64,000 bases of DNA. Source: Tianweitania sp. UT-5YL-CI-8 (lineage in GTDB: Bacteria > Pseudomonadota > Alphaproteobacteria > Rhizobiales > Rhizobiaceae). Positions within the stretch are counted from its first letter, which is position 1. Each line of letters opens with the position of its first letter. Location: the NCBI RefSeq assembly GCF_030010215.1, contig NZ_JASCRR010000012.1:1-64000 (forward strand), read 5' to 3'. The notes beneath the pieces were generated by a model. That model was given only the letters and a program-made list of their open reading frames with translations, did not search any database and was not told the DNA's origin. The translations under genes were made by a program, and so were the position numbers. Shown here one piece after another: positions 37,394 to 46,204 of the stretch.

Positions 37394-38977
37394 ATGTTCG
37401 AGAGCTTACAGGAACGCCTAGGCTCGATTCTAAACGGCCTGACCGGTCGTGGCGCGCTGTCGGAAGCCGATGTGTCGGCTGCCCTGCGCGAGGTTCGCCG
37501 CGCCCTGCTCGAGGCCGACGTCGCGCTCGAAGTCGTGCGCTCCTTCACCGACCGCGTGCGTGAAAAAGCGGTGGGGGCCGCTGTCGTCAAGTCGATCAAG
37601 CCGGGCCAGATGGTCGTCAAGATCGTCCATGACGAGTTGGTCGAGATGCTCGGCACCGAAGGCGTCGCCATCGACCTCAACGCGGCAGCTCCGGTCGTCA
37701 TCATGATGGTCGGCCTTCAGGGCTCGGGCAAGACGACGACCACCGGCAAGATCGCCAAGCGGCTGACCGAGCGGCAGAACAAGAAGGTCCTGATCGCCTC
37801 GCTCGACACGCGCCGTCCCGCCGCCCAGGAGCAGCTTCGCCAGATCGGCGAGCAGATCAAGGTCGCTACGCTGCCGATCGTCGCCGGCCAGACGCCGGTC
37901 GATATCGCAAAGCGCGCGGTCCAGGCCGCCAAGCTCGGCGGCCATGACGTCGTCATCCTCGACACCGCCGGCCGCACCCATATCGATGAGCCGCTGATGG
38001 TTGAGATGGCGGACATCCGCAAGGTGTCGAACCCGCATGAAATTCTGCTCGTCGCCGATTCGCTGACCGGTCAGGACGCCGTCAATCTGGCGCGCAATTT
38101 CGACGAACGCATCGGCATCACCGGCCTCGTCCTGACCCGCATGGATGGCGACGGTCGCGGCGGCGCGGCCCTGTCCATGCGCGCCGTCACCGGCAAGCCG
38201 ATCAAGCTGATCGGCACCGGGGAGAAGATGGATGGGCTCGAAGAGTTCTATCCCAAGCGTATCGCCGACCGCATTCTCGGCATGGGCGACATTGTCAGCC
38301 TGGTCGAGAAAGCTGCCGAAACAATCGACGCGGAAAAAGCCGCGGCGATGGCCAAGAAGATGCAGTCGGGCAAGTTCGACCTCAACGATCTCGCCGACCA
38401 GCTCGGCCAGATGCAGAAGATGGGCGGCATGGGCGGCATCATGGGCATGATGCCCGGCATGGGCAAGATGAAGGACCAGATGGCCGCGGCCGGCATGGAC
38501 GACAAGATGTTCGGTCGCCAGATCGCCATCATTTCCTCGATGACCAAGGCCGAGCGCGCCAATCCCGATGTTCTCAAGCATTCGCGCAAAAAGCGCATCG
38601 CCGCCGGTTCCGGCACGGACGCGGCCGAGATCAACAAGCTGCTCAAGATGCATCGCCAGATGGCCGACATGATGAAAGCCATGGGCGGCAAGGGCAAGGG
38701 CGGCATGATGCGCGGGATGATGGGCGGAATGGCGCAGAAGATGGGACTTGGCGGCATGATGCCGGGCGGGATGGGCGGCATGCCCGACCTGTCCAAGATG
38801 GACCCCAAGCAGCTCGAGGCGCTGAAGAAGCAGGCCGAAGCCGCCGGCCTCGGAAAGGGCATGGCAGGTGGCCTTCCCGGCCTCGGCGGCGGTGGTTTGC
38901 CGGGCCTTCCCGGTGGCATGAGATTGCCCGGCCTCGGCGGTCCCGGCGGTCTGCCAGGCCTGGGAAAGAAGAAATAG
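37394..38977 (+). CDS. ffh: Signal recognition particle protein Ffh
   Basis: A 527-residue SRP54-type GTPase that binds signal sequences and 4.5S RNA and delivers ribosomes to FtsY. The G-domain motifs are GLQGSGKTTTTGK, DTRRPAAQEQL and DTAGRTHIDE. The M domain (about residues 300-460) is followed by an unusually long Gly/Met-rich tail (MGGKGKGGMMRGMMGGMA and GGLPGLGGGGLPGLPGG), which accounts for the length. A GGAGAAAGGAAG Shine-Dalgarno precedes the ATG. Chorismate mutase and rpsP follow. Confidence 0.97.
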   Translation: MFESLQERLGSILNGLTGRGALSEADVSAALREVRRALLEADVALEVVRSFTDRVREKAVGAAVVKSIKPGQMVVKIVHDELVEMLGTEGVAIDLNAAAPVVIMMVGLQGSGKTTTTGKIAKRLTERQNKKVLIASLDTRRPAAQEQLRQIGEQIKVATLPIVAGQTPVDIAKRAVQAAKLGGHDVVILDTAGRTHIDEPLMVEMADIRKVSNPHEILLVADSLTGQDAVNLARNFDERIGITGLVLTRMDGDGRGGAALSMRAVTGKPIKLIGTGEKMDGLEEFYPKRIADRILGMGDIVSLVEKAAETIDAEKAAAMAKKMQSGKFDLNDLADQLGQMQKMGGMGGIMGMMPGMGKMKDQMAAAGMDDKMFGRQIAIISSMTKAERANPDVLKHSRKKRIAAGSGTDAAEINKLLKMHRQMADMMKAMGGKGKGGMMRGMMGGMAQKMGLGGMMPGGMGGMPDLSKMDPKQLEALKKQAEAAGLGKGMAGGLPGLGGGGLPGLPGGMRLPGLGGPGGLPGLGKKK

Positions 38978-38990
38978 CGTGGGGGAGACG

Positions 38991-39299
38991 ATGAAGGCGA
39001 CACCGCAGGTATTGCTCAAGGATTTGCGCGGCTCGATCGACAATATCGATGCTGCTTTGATCTACATGCTGGCGGAGCGTTTCCGCTGCACCCAGGCGGT
39101 GGGCGTGCTCAAGGCCACCCACGGACTGCCGCCGGCGGACCCCGCGCGCGAACAGGAACAGATCGCCCGCCTGCGTCGCCTGGCCCAGGAGGCCAAGCTC
39201 GATCCCGATTTTGCCGAGAAATTCCTGAACTTCGTTGTCCGCGAGGTCATCAGGCACCACGAACAGATCGCCAAGGATGGCGTGAAGACAGACCAGTAA
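38991..39299 (+). CDS. Chorismate mutase, AroQ type
   Basis: A 102-residue all-helical enzyme converting chorismate to prephenate. AroQ residues are recognisable: LRGSIDNIDAALIYMLAERF at the start (catalytic Arg), then VGVLKATHGLP with the active-site lysine, and the third helix FLNFVVREVIRHH. ATG 38991 follows GGGGGAGA, 13 bases after ffh; a GTG at 38979 is less likely. The location between ffh and rpsP is typical of rhizobia. Confidence 0.92.
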   Translation: MKATPQVLLKDLRGSIDNIDAALIYMLAERFRCTQAVGVLKATHGLPPADPAREQEQIARLRRLAQEAKLDPDFAEKFLNFVVREVIRHHEQIAKDGVKTDQ

Positions 39300-39337
39300 A
39301 CCCAATCAGTGAACAGTACCCCTAAGGAGATTTTGAC

Positions 39338-39730
39338 ATGGCACTGAAGATCCGCCTGGCTCGCGCCGGCTCCAAGAAGCGTCCCTACTACCACATCGTC
39401 ATCGCCGACGCCCGTTCGCCGCGCGATGGCCGTTTCATCGAGCAGGTCGGTTCGTGGAACCCGATGCTGGCTGACGATGCAGCGCGCGTTTCCGTCAACG
39501 AAGACCGCGTCAAGCATTGGATGGACAACGGCGCGCTGCCGACCGACCGCGTGCTGCGCTTCCTCGACCAGGCTGGCATTGCCAACCGTCCGGCCCGCAG
39601 CAACCCGACCAAGGCCGAGCCGGGCAAGAAGGCCCAGGAGCGCGCAGCGCTGCTGAAGAAGGCACAGGACGACGCAGCCGCCGCTGCCGCAGCTGCATCC
39701 GCTGCTCCAGCCGAAGCCAGCGCCGAGTAA
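39338..39730 (+). CDS. rpsP: 30S ribosomal protein S16
   Basis: A 130-residue small-subunit protein. The first 80 residues match S16 ([30 protein letters not shown]). The alphaproteobacterial C-terminal extension is rich in alanine and lysine. AAGGAG precedes the ATG. A terminator follows directly, so the usual rimM-trmD-rplS genes do not continue here. Confidence 0.98.
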   Translation: MALKIRLARAGSKKRPYYHIVIADARSPRDGRFIEQVGSWNPMLADDAARVSVNEDRVKHWMDNGALPTDRVLRFLDQAGIANRPARSNPTKAEPGKKAQERAALLKKAQDDAAAAAAAASAAPAEASAE

Positions 39731-39752
39731 ACTTTTCCGCTAATGTGGAAGC

Positions 39753-39784
39753 AAAAACGGCGGGCCATGCGGTCCGCCGTTTTT
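39753..39784. terminator. Bidirectional terminator between rpsP and phaG
   Basis: A 13-bp stem (AAAACGGCGGGCC with GGTCCGCCGTTTT, one G-T pair) and an ATGC loop, flanked by T/A runs on both sides. It serves both convergent operons. Confidence 0.9.
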
Positions 39785-39794
39785 CGGTTGACTT

Positions 39795-40205
39795 CTATGC
39801 TTCCTTCACAGCTGGTCTCCGTGGCGCTTGTTTCGACGCCTCCATCTCGGCGTTGTCGAGCGGGTCCTTCGAGGGCGGGACGTCCGGGTCACGCTCGATC
39901 CGGTCGCGATAAAGCGCTGCCCGTGCCAGAAGCATCAACGTCACCGGTGTGGTGACCGAGACGAAGACGAATATCAGCACTTCGTGCACCGCCGGCCTAA
40001 GCTGGGTGACGGTGAAATAGACCACCGATCCCGCCAGAATGAAGATCGTCCCAAAACTCGTGCCGATGGTAGGGGCATGGATGCGCTGGTAGAACGAGCG
40101 GAACCGCACCATGCCGATACATCCGGCAAGCGTCAGCAACGAGCCGGCGACCAAAAGGACGGAGACTGCGATGGCCGCCCAGAGCGGAAATTGGTCGCCG
40201 CTCAT
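39795..40205 (-). CDS. phaG: Cation/proton antiporter subunit G (MnhG/PhaG)
   Basis: A 136-residue subunit of the multi-subunit Mrp/Pha K+(Na+)/H+ antiporter, with three membrane helices and the conserved GCIGMVRFRSFYQRIHAPTIG and VTTPVTLMLLARAAL segments. The last ~35 residues form a charged tail. It overlaps phaF by 4 bases and is the last gene of the operon. Confidence 0.94.
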   Translation of the reverse strand: MSGDQFPLWAAIAVSVLLVAGSLLTLAGCIGMVRFRSFYQRIHAPTIGTSFGTIFILAGSVVYFTVTQLRPAVHEVLIFVFVSVTTPVTLMLLARAALYRDRIERDPDVPPSKDPLDNAEMEASKQAPRRPAVKEA

Positions 40206-40483
40206 TCGATGACCTCGCCGCGCATGAGGAATTTGGCCAGGGCCAGCGTGCTGACGAAGCCGAGCGTGCCGATGATCAGTGCCGCCTCGAAATAGAGCGT
40301 CGTGCCTGTGCGGATGCCGAAGGTGACCAGGAGCAGCATGCCGCTGACATAGAAGGCGTCGAGGCTCAGCACCCGGTCCTGCGCGCGAGGACCGCGAGCC
40401 AGGCGATAGGCGGCGCAGGCCATGGCGAGCGCCAGAATGGCTTCGCAGGCCAGCACGCTCCAGAAAAGAATGATCTGGCTCAT
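40202..40483 (-). CDS. phaF: Cation/proton antiporter subunit F (MnhF/PhaF)
   Basis: A 93-residue subunit with three membrane helices and the MnhF signature YRLARGPRAQDRVLSLDA. The start at 40483 (MSQIILFW) overlaps the phaE stop (ATGA). It belongs to the same antiporter complex. Confidence 0.95.
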   Translation of the reverse strand: MSQIILFWSVLACEAILALAMACAAYRLARGPRAQDRVLSLDAFYVSGMLLLVTFGIRTGTTLYFEAALIIGTLGFVSTLALAKFLMRGEVIE

Positions 40484-40968
40484 CCGAAAATCTCCAGCAG
40501 CAGGATCTCGTAGCGGTTTTTCAAGGTGTCGATCCATTCCTGGTCATTTTCGATATCCAGAACGTGGATCAGAACCTCGCTTTCCTCGGGATTGTATTCG
40601 AGCCAGGCGCTGCCCGGCGTTGCTGTGACAATGCAGGACAGGATGGCAAGGCCGAAACGGTCTTTCAGGACCAGCGGCACGGTCAGGAAGCCCGACTTGG
40701 TCATGTCGCTGTTCGGGTTGAGGATCAGCCTCGAGACGGCGATATTCGACGCCAGGATGTCGACGACGACCCGACCGACCAGCCGGAAGATTGGCAGAAA
40801 GCGGACGACGCGCGGCTTTTCCGGCTGCAGGGCGGCCATGGCGCGGGACGCCAGCAGCGCGGCAACCAGCCCCAGCAGAATGTGGCCCGGCGACGCCGAT
40901 TGCTGCAACAGCAGCCATAGGACCAGCAGCGACAGCGTCAGCAGCGGATAGGGCAGGATGCGGCTCAT
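40480..40968 (-). CDS. phaE: Cation/proton antiporter subunit E (MnhE/PhaE)
   Basis: A 162-residue subunit with two N-terminal membrane helices and a soluble C-terminal part. NIAVSRLILNPN and IVTATPGSAWLEYN are characteristic of MnhE. The start at 40968 (MSRILPYPLL) overlaps the phaD stop by 4 bases. A longer open frame reading through from upstream is an out-of-frame shadow of phaD. Confidence 0.94.
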   Translation of the reverse strand: MSRILPYPLLTLSLLVLWLLLQQSASPGHILLGLVAALLASRAMAALQPEKPRVVRFLPIFRLVGRVVVDILASNIAVSRLILNPNSDMTKSGFLTVPLVLKDRFGLAILSCIVTATPGSAWLEYNPEESEVLIHVLDIENDQEWIDTLKNRYEILLLEIFG

Positions 40969-42593
40969 GACGCACCTCCCGCACTGGCCGCCGGCGTGGT
41001 GCCGATAACGTCCTCGATATAGTCGGTCGGCGTGTGCAAAGCGTCGGCTGCCAGGTCCATGAAGTGCAGCACCGGGCCGCCTGCAACGGTCAGGCCAAGG
41101 CAGAGGACGATCAGGATAGCGATCGGCGCGATCTCGATGACGCGGACGTTCGGCGTCGGGCCTTCGAGCGTCGCCCAGAAGGTGGCAATGCCGGTTCGCG
41201 TCATGGCGATCAGCGAGGCGAGGCCGGAAATGATCAGCAGTCCGATCAGCCACCATGTCGATGCGGGGATCGGCGACGCGGCGTCTTCCGACTGAAGCAC
41301 CGCGCTCAGCATGGCAAATTTGGAAATGAAGCCGGAAAAGGGCGGCACGCCTGACAAGAGCAGCCCGCACAGGGCGAAGCAGACGCCCAGGATCGCCATG
41401 GTCGATGGAATGACGACGCCGACTTCCTCCTCGTGTTCGAGGTCTTCGTCGTCTTCGCCATAGGCTTCCATGGTCACGGCGAGGACGTCGGCGCCGGCCA
41501 CACGCGCGCGCTCGACCAGTTCGACCAGCATCAGGAAGGCGCTGATGGTGAGGGTCGAACTGACGAGGTAGAACAGCAGGCCGCCGGTCACAGCCCTGTC
41601 GCCCATGCCGATGGCTGCGAGCAATGTGCCCGAGGACACCAGCACCGAATAGCCGGCGAGACGGCCCGTGCTCTGCGAGGCAAGAACTCCGACCGTGCCA
41701 AAAGCGATGGTCGCCAGCCCGCCGATCAGGAGAAAGGTCTGGCCGAAGCCGAAGGACGCTCCGGCATGCTCGCCGAAGAGGAGCAGCGTCAGGCGCAGGA
41801 CGATGTAGACACCGACCTTGGTCATTATCGCAAACAGCCCCGCGACCGGTGCGCTCGCCGCCGCATAGGTTGTCGGCAGCCAGAAGTTCAGCGGCCACAT
41901 GCCGGCCTTGACCAGGAAGGCGATGCCTAGAATGGCTGCGCCCGCATGCAGCAGCCCGAGGTCGTTTGCCGGCACATGCGGGATGCGGAGTGCCAAGTCG
42001 GCCATGTTCAGCGTGCCGGTGACGCCATAGATCAGGCTGACGCCGATCAGGAACAGCGACGAGGCCGCCAGGTTGATGGCGATGTAATGCAGGCCGGCGC
42101 GAACGCGCAGCACACCCGAACCGTGCAGCAAAAGCCCGTAGGAGGCCGCCAGCATGACCTCGAAGAAGACGAACAGGTTGAACAGGTCGCCGGTCAGGAA
42201 GGCGCCGTTCAGGCCCATCAGCAGCATCTGGAACAGCATGTGGAAATGCGGCCCGGCAGCCTGCCAGCGCGCCATCGAATAGATCAGCGCGTTGATGCCC
42301 AGAATGCCGGTAAGCAGCACCATGATCGCCGAAAGCCGGTCGGCGACCAACACGATGCCGAAGGGCGCGGGCCAGTTGCCGAGCCGATAGGTGATTGTCA
42401 GTTCGGTGCCTTCGCGCGTTACCGCGTCGGTCTGCACCAGAAGCGCTATGGCTATCGCGATGAGCAGGATGGTGGCGGCGAAATTGATGCCGGCTTTCAC
42501 CTCACGGCGCGTCTCGTCGAACAGCAGCGTCAGTGCCGCCGCGCCCAGCGGCAGCAGGATCGGCATGATGATGAGGTGGTCGAGGAAGCTCAT
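40965..42593 (-). CDS. phaD: Cation/proton antiporter subunit D (MnhD/PhaD)
   Basis: A 542-residue membrane subunit related to NADH dehydrogenase ND2/ND4 chains, with about fourteen helices and conserved FLTGDLFNLFVFFEVMLAASY and LVKAGMWPLNFWLPTTYAAA segments. The start at 42593 (MSFLDHLIIMP) is one base after the phaC stop. It has a 25-residue acidic insertion (AYGEDDEDLEHEEEVGVV) in a late loop. Confidence 0.94.
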   Translation of the reverse strand: MSFLDHLIIMPILLPLGAAALTLLFDETRREVKAGINFAATILLIAIAIALLVQTDAVTREGTELTITYRLGNWPAPFGIVLVADRLSAIMVLLTGILGINALIYSMARWQAAGPHFHMLFQMLLMGLNGAFLTGDLFNLFVFFEVMLAASYGLLLHGSGVLRVRAGLHYIAINLAASSLFLIGVSLIYGVTGTLNMADLALRIPHVPANDLGLLHAGAAILGIAFLVKAGMWPLNFWLPTTYAAASAPVAGLFAIMTKVGVYIVLRLTLLLFGEHAGASFGFGQTFLLIGGLATIAFGTVGVLASQSTGRLAGYSVLVSSGTLLAAIGMGDRAVTGGLLFYLVSSTLTISAFLMLVELVERARVAGADVLAVTMEAYGEDDEDLEHEEEVGVVIPSTMAILGVCFALCGLLLSGVPPFSGFISKFAMLSAVLQSEDAASPIPASTWWLIGLLIISGLASLIAMTRTGIATFWATLEGPTPNVRVIEIAPIAILIVLCLGLTVAGGPVLHFMDLAADALHTPTDYIEDVIGTTPAASAGGAS

Positions 42594-42594
42594 C

Positions 42595-42930
42595 TCAGCG
42601 CTCCCTTCCGTCAACGTGGTCGGTGCCGGTGAAGCCACGCGAAGCGAGCAGGACCACCAGGAACAGCGCCGTCATCGCGAAACCGATGACAATCGCCGTC
42701 AGCACCAGCGCCTGTGGCACCGGGTCTGTGTAGAGAGCGGGGTCATTCGCCGCCGGATTCAGAACCGGGGCGGCGTTGAGGCGGATGCGCCCCATCGAAA
42801 AGATGAACAGGTTGACCGCGTAGGAGATCAAAGACAGGCCGACGATGACCTGGAAGGTGCGCGGCCGCAGCAGCAGGAACACGCCCGAGCCCGCGAGAAC
42901 GCCGATGCCGATTGCCAGGATGAGTTCCAT
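42595..42930 (-). CDS. phaC: Cation/proton antiporter subunit C (MnhC/PhaC)
   Basis: A 111-residue subunit related to NuoK with three membrane helices; VLTAIVIGFAMTALFLVVL near the end is typical. Its ATG overlaps the phaAB stop by one base (TGATG). It is an antiporter subunit, not the polyhydroxyalkanoate synthase of the same symbol. Confidence 0.94.
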   Translation of the reverse strand: MELILAIGIGVLAGSGVFLLLRPRTFQVIVGLSLISYAVNLFIFSMGRIRLNAAPVLNPAANDPALYTDPVPQALVLTAIVIGFAMTALFLVVLLASRGFTGTDHVDGRER

Positions 42931-45920
42931 CAGGACGCTCCTCCCGGGATTTCTAAGGCCGGCGTTTCAACGGCGGTTGTTTCCAAGGCTGGCTCAGGCG
43001 GCGGCTCCACGGCGTGCGTCGGCAGAACCGTGCTGCGCGCCGCCTTTGGCGAGCGGACGGATTGGTGCGCCAGTGCGATGAGAATGAGCACCGTGGCGCC
43101 GACGACCAGCACGAAAACGCCGAGGTCGAAGAACAGAGCAGTGGCCATCGGCACCTTGCCGATAATGGCCAGGTCGGCATATTGGAACGCCATGGTCAGG
43201 AATGGATAGCCGAACACCCAGGCGCCCAGACCCGTCGCCAGCGCGATCAGCAGGCCAGTGCCGATCCATTTGACCGGCAGGATGCGCAGCCGGTCTTCGA
43301 CCCAGCGCGTGCCGCCGGCCATATATTGCAGGATGAAGCCGATCGACATGGTGATGCCAGCCGCGAAACCGCCGCCCGGCAGGTCGTGGCCGCGCAGGAA
43401 GATATAGGCTGAAAGCACGATGATGACCGGGAACATCCACTGCATGATCACGGAAGGGATCATCAGATATTCGTTCACCGTGTCGCCGCTCTGGCGGTTC
43501 GGCCTGAGGTCGTCATAGGCGTTCTGGATGCGCTGCTGCTCCGGCTTTTCGACGCTGTCGGCGGCCGGGCGGAAGCGGCGCAGAAGGGCGAAGACGGTGA
43601 TTGCCACGACGCCGAGAACCGCGATCTCGCCGAAGGTGTCGAAGCCACGGAAGTCGACCAGCATGACGTTGATGACATTGGTGCCGCCGCCTTCGGTATA
43701 GGCGCGTTCCAGGAAAAAGCGCGAAATCCCGTCGGGCACAGCCGTGCGGGTCATGATGGCGTAGGACAGCGCGGCAACGCCGCCGCCGGCGAAGACGCCG
43801 AGCACAATGTCGCGATAGCGCCGCAGCTTTGTGCGCAACGCTGTGTGGTCGGTGTCGCCTTTCTGAAACCGCTTAGGCAGCCAGCGCAGGCCGAGCAGGA
43901 TCAGCACGGTGGTGACGATCTCGACCAGAAGCTGGGTGACGGCGAGATCGGGCGCGGAAAACCAGACGAAGGTCATGCAGGTGACCAGGCCGGCGCCGCT
44001 CATCAGAATCAGAGAGGCGAGGCGGTGGTACTTCGCCTGATGCGCGGCGGCAATCGCGCAGAAGATGCCGACCATCCACAGTATGACGAAGCCGGGGTCC
44101 CAGCCGCCGAGTTGCAGCTTCACCGGCTCGAAGCCCGGGCGCAGCGCGAACCAAGCTGTGACGACGCAGATCAGCACCAGCAGAAAGAGCTGCGGCTGCA
44201 GCCGACGCGTGCCGGCCCAACGCTCCACGGTCTTGGCCCACTTCCAAGATATCGTCACCAGGATGCGCTCGAAGATGCGCTGCCCGACCAGCCTGCGCAT
44301 CAGCGGAGGGCCTTCCAGGCCGAGCGCCAGATAGGGCCGCAGCATGATGTAGAGGATGACACCGCCGATCAGCGCGCCGATGCTCATCAGCAGCGGCAGG
44401 TTGAAGCCGTGCCAGATCGACAGGCTGTAATGCGGCGTATCCTGGCCCAGGACCGCGACCACAGCGGTTGCAAGATAGGGGCCGATGGCGATGCCCGGAA
44501 TGATGCCGACGATCAGGCAGATCAGCACGAGGACTTCGATGGGAATGCGCATCAGCGACGGCGGCTCGTGCGGCACCTTTTCCAAGTCGGTCGGCTGTGG
44601 GCCGAAGAACACGCCATAGACGAAGCGCAGCGCATAGGCGACGCTGAAGATGCCGGCGACGATCGCGCCGATCGGCAGCGCCAGATTGGCGAACATGTTG
44701 GGGTTGCGGATCGCCGTCTCGGTGAAGAACATCTCCTTTGAGATGAAGCCGTTCAGCAGCGGCACGCCGGCCATGGCAGCACTGGCGATGATGGCGAGCG
44801 TGCCGGTGAACGGCATGTATTTGAACAATCCGCTCAGCCGCCGCAGGTCGCGCGTGCCGGTCTCGTGGTCGATGATGCCGGCGGCCATGAACAGCGAGGC
44901 CTTGAAGGTGGCGTGGTTGACGATGTGGAAGATCGCAGCCACCGCCGCCAGAGGTGTGCCCATGCCCAGAAGCGTGGTGATCAGGCCTAGATGGCTGATG
45001 GTGGAATAGGCCAGCAGACCCTTCAGATCCTGCTGGAAGATCGCCGCATAGGCACCCATGACCAGCGTGATGAGACCGGCTGAGCTGACGATCCAGAACC
45101 ACTGATCGGTGCCGGCCATGACCGGCCAGAAACGCACCAGCAGGAACACGCCGGCCTTCACCATGGTGGCCGAATGCAGATAGGCCGACACCGGCGTAGG
45201 TGCGGCCATGGCCCGCGGCAGCCAGAACTGGAAGGGGAACTGCGCGCTCTTGGTGAAGGCGCCCAGCAGCATCAGGATAAGGATGGTGGTGTAAAGCGGA
45301 TGCTCGCGCAGCGTATTGCCCGACGCCAGCACCGCTTCGAGGTCGTAGCTGCCGATGACATGGCCGACCAGGAGCATGGCGACCAAAAGCGCCAGTCCGC
45401 CTATGGCGGTCACCGTCAGCGCCATGCGCGCGCCGTCGCGGGCATTGGCGTTGTGATACCAATAGCCGATCAACAGGAAGGATGTGACGCTGGTCAGTTC
45501 CCAGAACACGACGAGTTGGATGATGTTGCCGGACGTCACCACGCCCAGCATCGCGCCCATGAAGGCAAGGAAGAACGCGAAGAAGCGCGGCACCGGATCC
45601 TTGGGCGACATGTAGTAGCGCGCATAGAGCACGACCAGGAAGCCAATGCCGGTGATCAGCATCGAGAAGATCCAGGCGAAGCCGTCCATGCGGATGATGA
45701 GATTGAGCCCTGCGGAGGGCAGCCACGGAATCTCGTAGCGGACGACTTCTCCGCCGGTCACATCGGGATAGAAGGAAATAGTGATGGCAAGGCCGATAAG
45801 CGCCACTGCGCCGGCAAGCCAGACCTCGGCGTTTCGTGCATTTGCAGGCAGGCTTCCGGCCACGAGGCTGCTTAGAAAAGGCAGGACGATAAGGACGGTC
45901 AGAAGCACTTCACTGGACAT
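42930..45920 (-). CDS. phaAB: Fused cation/proton antiporter subunits A and B (MnhAB/PhaAB)
   Basis: A 996-residue membrane protein. The first ~780 residues form the MnhA chain (related to NuoL, with WELTSVTSFLLIGYWY and TKSAQFPFQFWLPRAM). The remaining ~200 match MnhB (HDLPGGGFAAGITMSIGFILQYMAGG). The A-B fusion is usual in rhizobia. The operon order AB-C-D-E-F-G with overlapping ends matches the Sinorhizobium pha system, which is needed for growth with K+ at alkaline pH and for early symbiosis; function here is inferred from that. Confidence 0.95.
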   Translation of the reverse strand: MSSEVLLTVLIVLPFLSSLVAGSLPANARNAEVWLAGAVALIGLAITISFYPDVTGGEVVRYEIPWLPSAGLNLIIRMDGFAWIFSMLITGIGFLVVLYARYYMSPKDPVPRFFAFFLAFMGAMLGVVTSGNIIQLVVFWELTSVTSFLLIGYWYHNANARDGARMALTVTAIGGLALLVAMLLVGHVIGSYDLEAVLASGNTLREHPLYTTILILMLLGAFTKSAQFPFQFWLPRAMAAPTPVSAYLHSATMVKAGVFLLVRFWPVMAGTDQWFWIVSSAGLITLVMGAYAAIFQQDLKGLLAYSTISHLGLITTLLGMGTPLAAVAAIFHIVNHATFKASLFMAAGIIDHETGTRDLRRLSGLFKYMPFTGTLAIIASAAMAGVPLLNGFISKEMFFTETAIRNPNMFANLALPIGAIVAGIFSVAYALRFVYGVFFGPQPTDLEKVPHEPPSLMRIPIEVLVLICLIVGIIPGIAIGPYLATAVVAVLGQDTPHYSLSIWHGFNLPLLMSIGALIGGVILYIMLRPYLALGLEGPPLMRRLVGQRIFERILVTISWKWAKTVERWAGTRRLQPQLFLLVLICVVTAWFALRPGFEPVKLQLGGWDPGFVILWMVGIFCAIAAAHQAKYHRLASLILMSGAGLVTCMTFVWFSAPDLAVTQLLVEIVTTVLILLGLRWLPKRFQKGDTDHTALRTKLRRYRDIVLGVFAGGGVAALSYAIMTRTAVPDGISRFFLERAYTEGGGTNVINVMLVDFRGFDTFGEIAVLGVVAITVFALLRRFRPAADSVEKPEQQRIQNAYDDLRPNRQSGDTVNEYLMIPSVIMQWMFPVIIVLSAYIFLRGHDLPGGGFAAGITMSIGFILQYMAGGTRWVEDRLRILPVKWIGTGLLIALATGLGAWVFGYPFLTMAFQYADLAIIGKVPMATALFFDLGVFVLVVGATVLILIALAHQSVRSPKAARSTVLPTHAVEPPPEPALETTAVETPALEIPGGAS

Positions 45921-46130
45921 CAGCGCGGGGGAGGCCTTTCAATTTTGTGGGAAAGCGCCCGAAAACGCTGTCATTTCCTACTTTTGCGGGATTTCGCCGG
46001 GTCAATCAAGGTTGCAAAAACGACTTTCGCACCCTTTAGCGGCATTTTTGCGAAGGCGTGGCAATTGGTTGCGCGATTTTGGCCGCGACGTTTCTCAAAG
46101 TTTGGTTAGCAAATGCTTTCCAAAACATAG

Positions 46131-46160
46131 AAGCCCCGCATCCGGGAGGAAGCGAGGCTT
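46131..46160 (-). terminator. Possible terminator of asd
   Basis: A 9-bp stem (AAGCCTCGC with GCGGGGCTT, one G-T pair), 12-base loop and a partial T-rich tail (CTATGTTTT) lie 45 bases after the asd stop on the minus strand. Confidence 0.6.
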
Positions 46161-46204
46161 ATTGCTGTAATGCGCCGAATCGCGGCGCAGGCAAGGTTGT
46201 CGGC

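Noticed and set aside
40969-41898. Long minus-strand open frame reading into phaE from upstream
   Set aside because: It is the out-of-frame shadow of phaD; phaE itself starts at 40968 with the usual 4-base overlap.
40480-45920. Reading phaC/phaE as polyhydroxyalkanoate genes from the shared symbol
   Set aside because: The proteins are membrane antiporter subunits of the Mrp/Mnh type, not PHA synthase.
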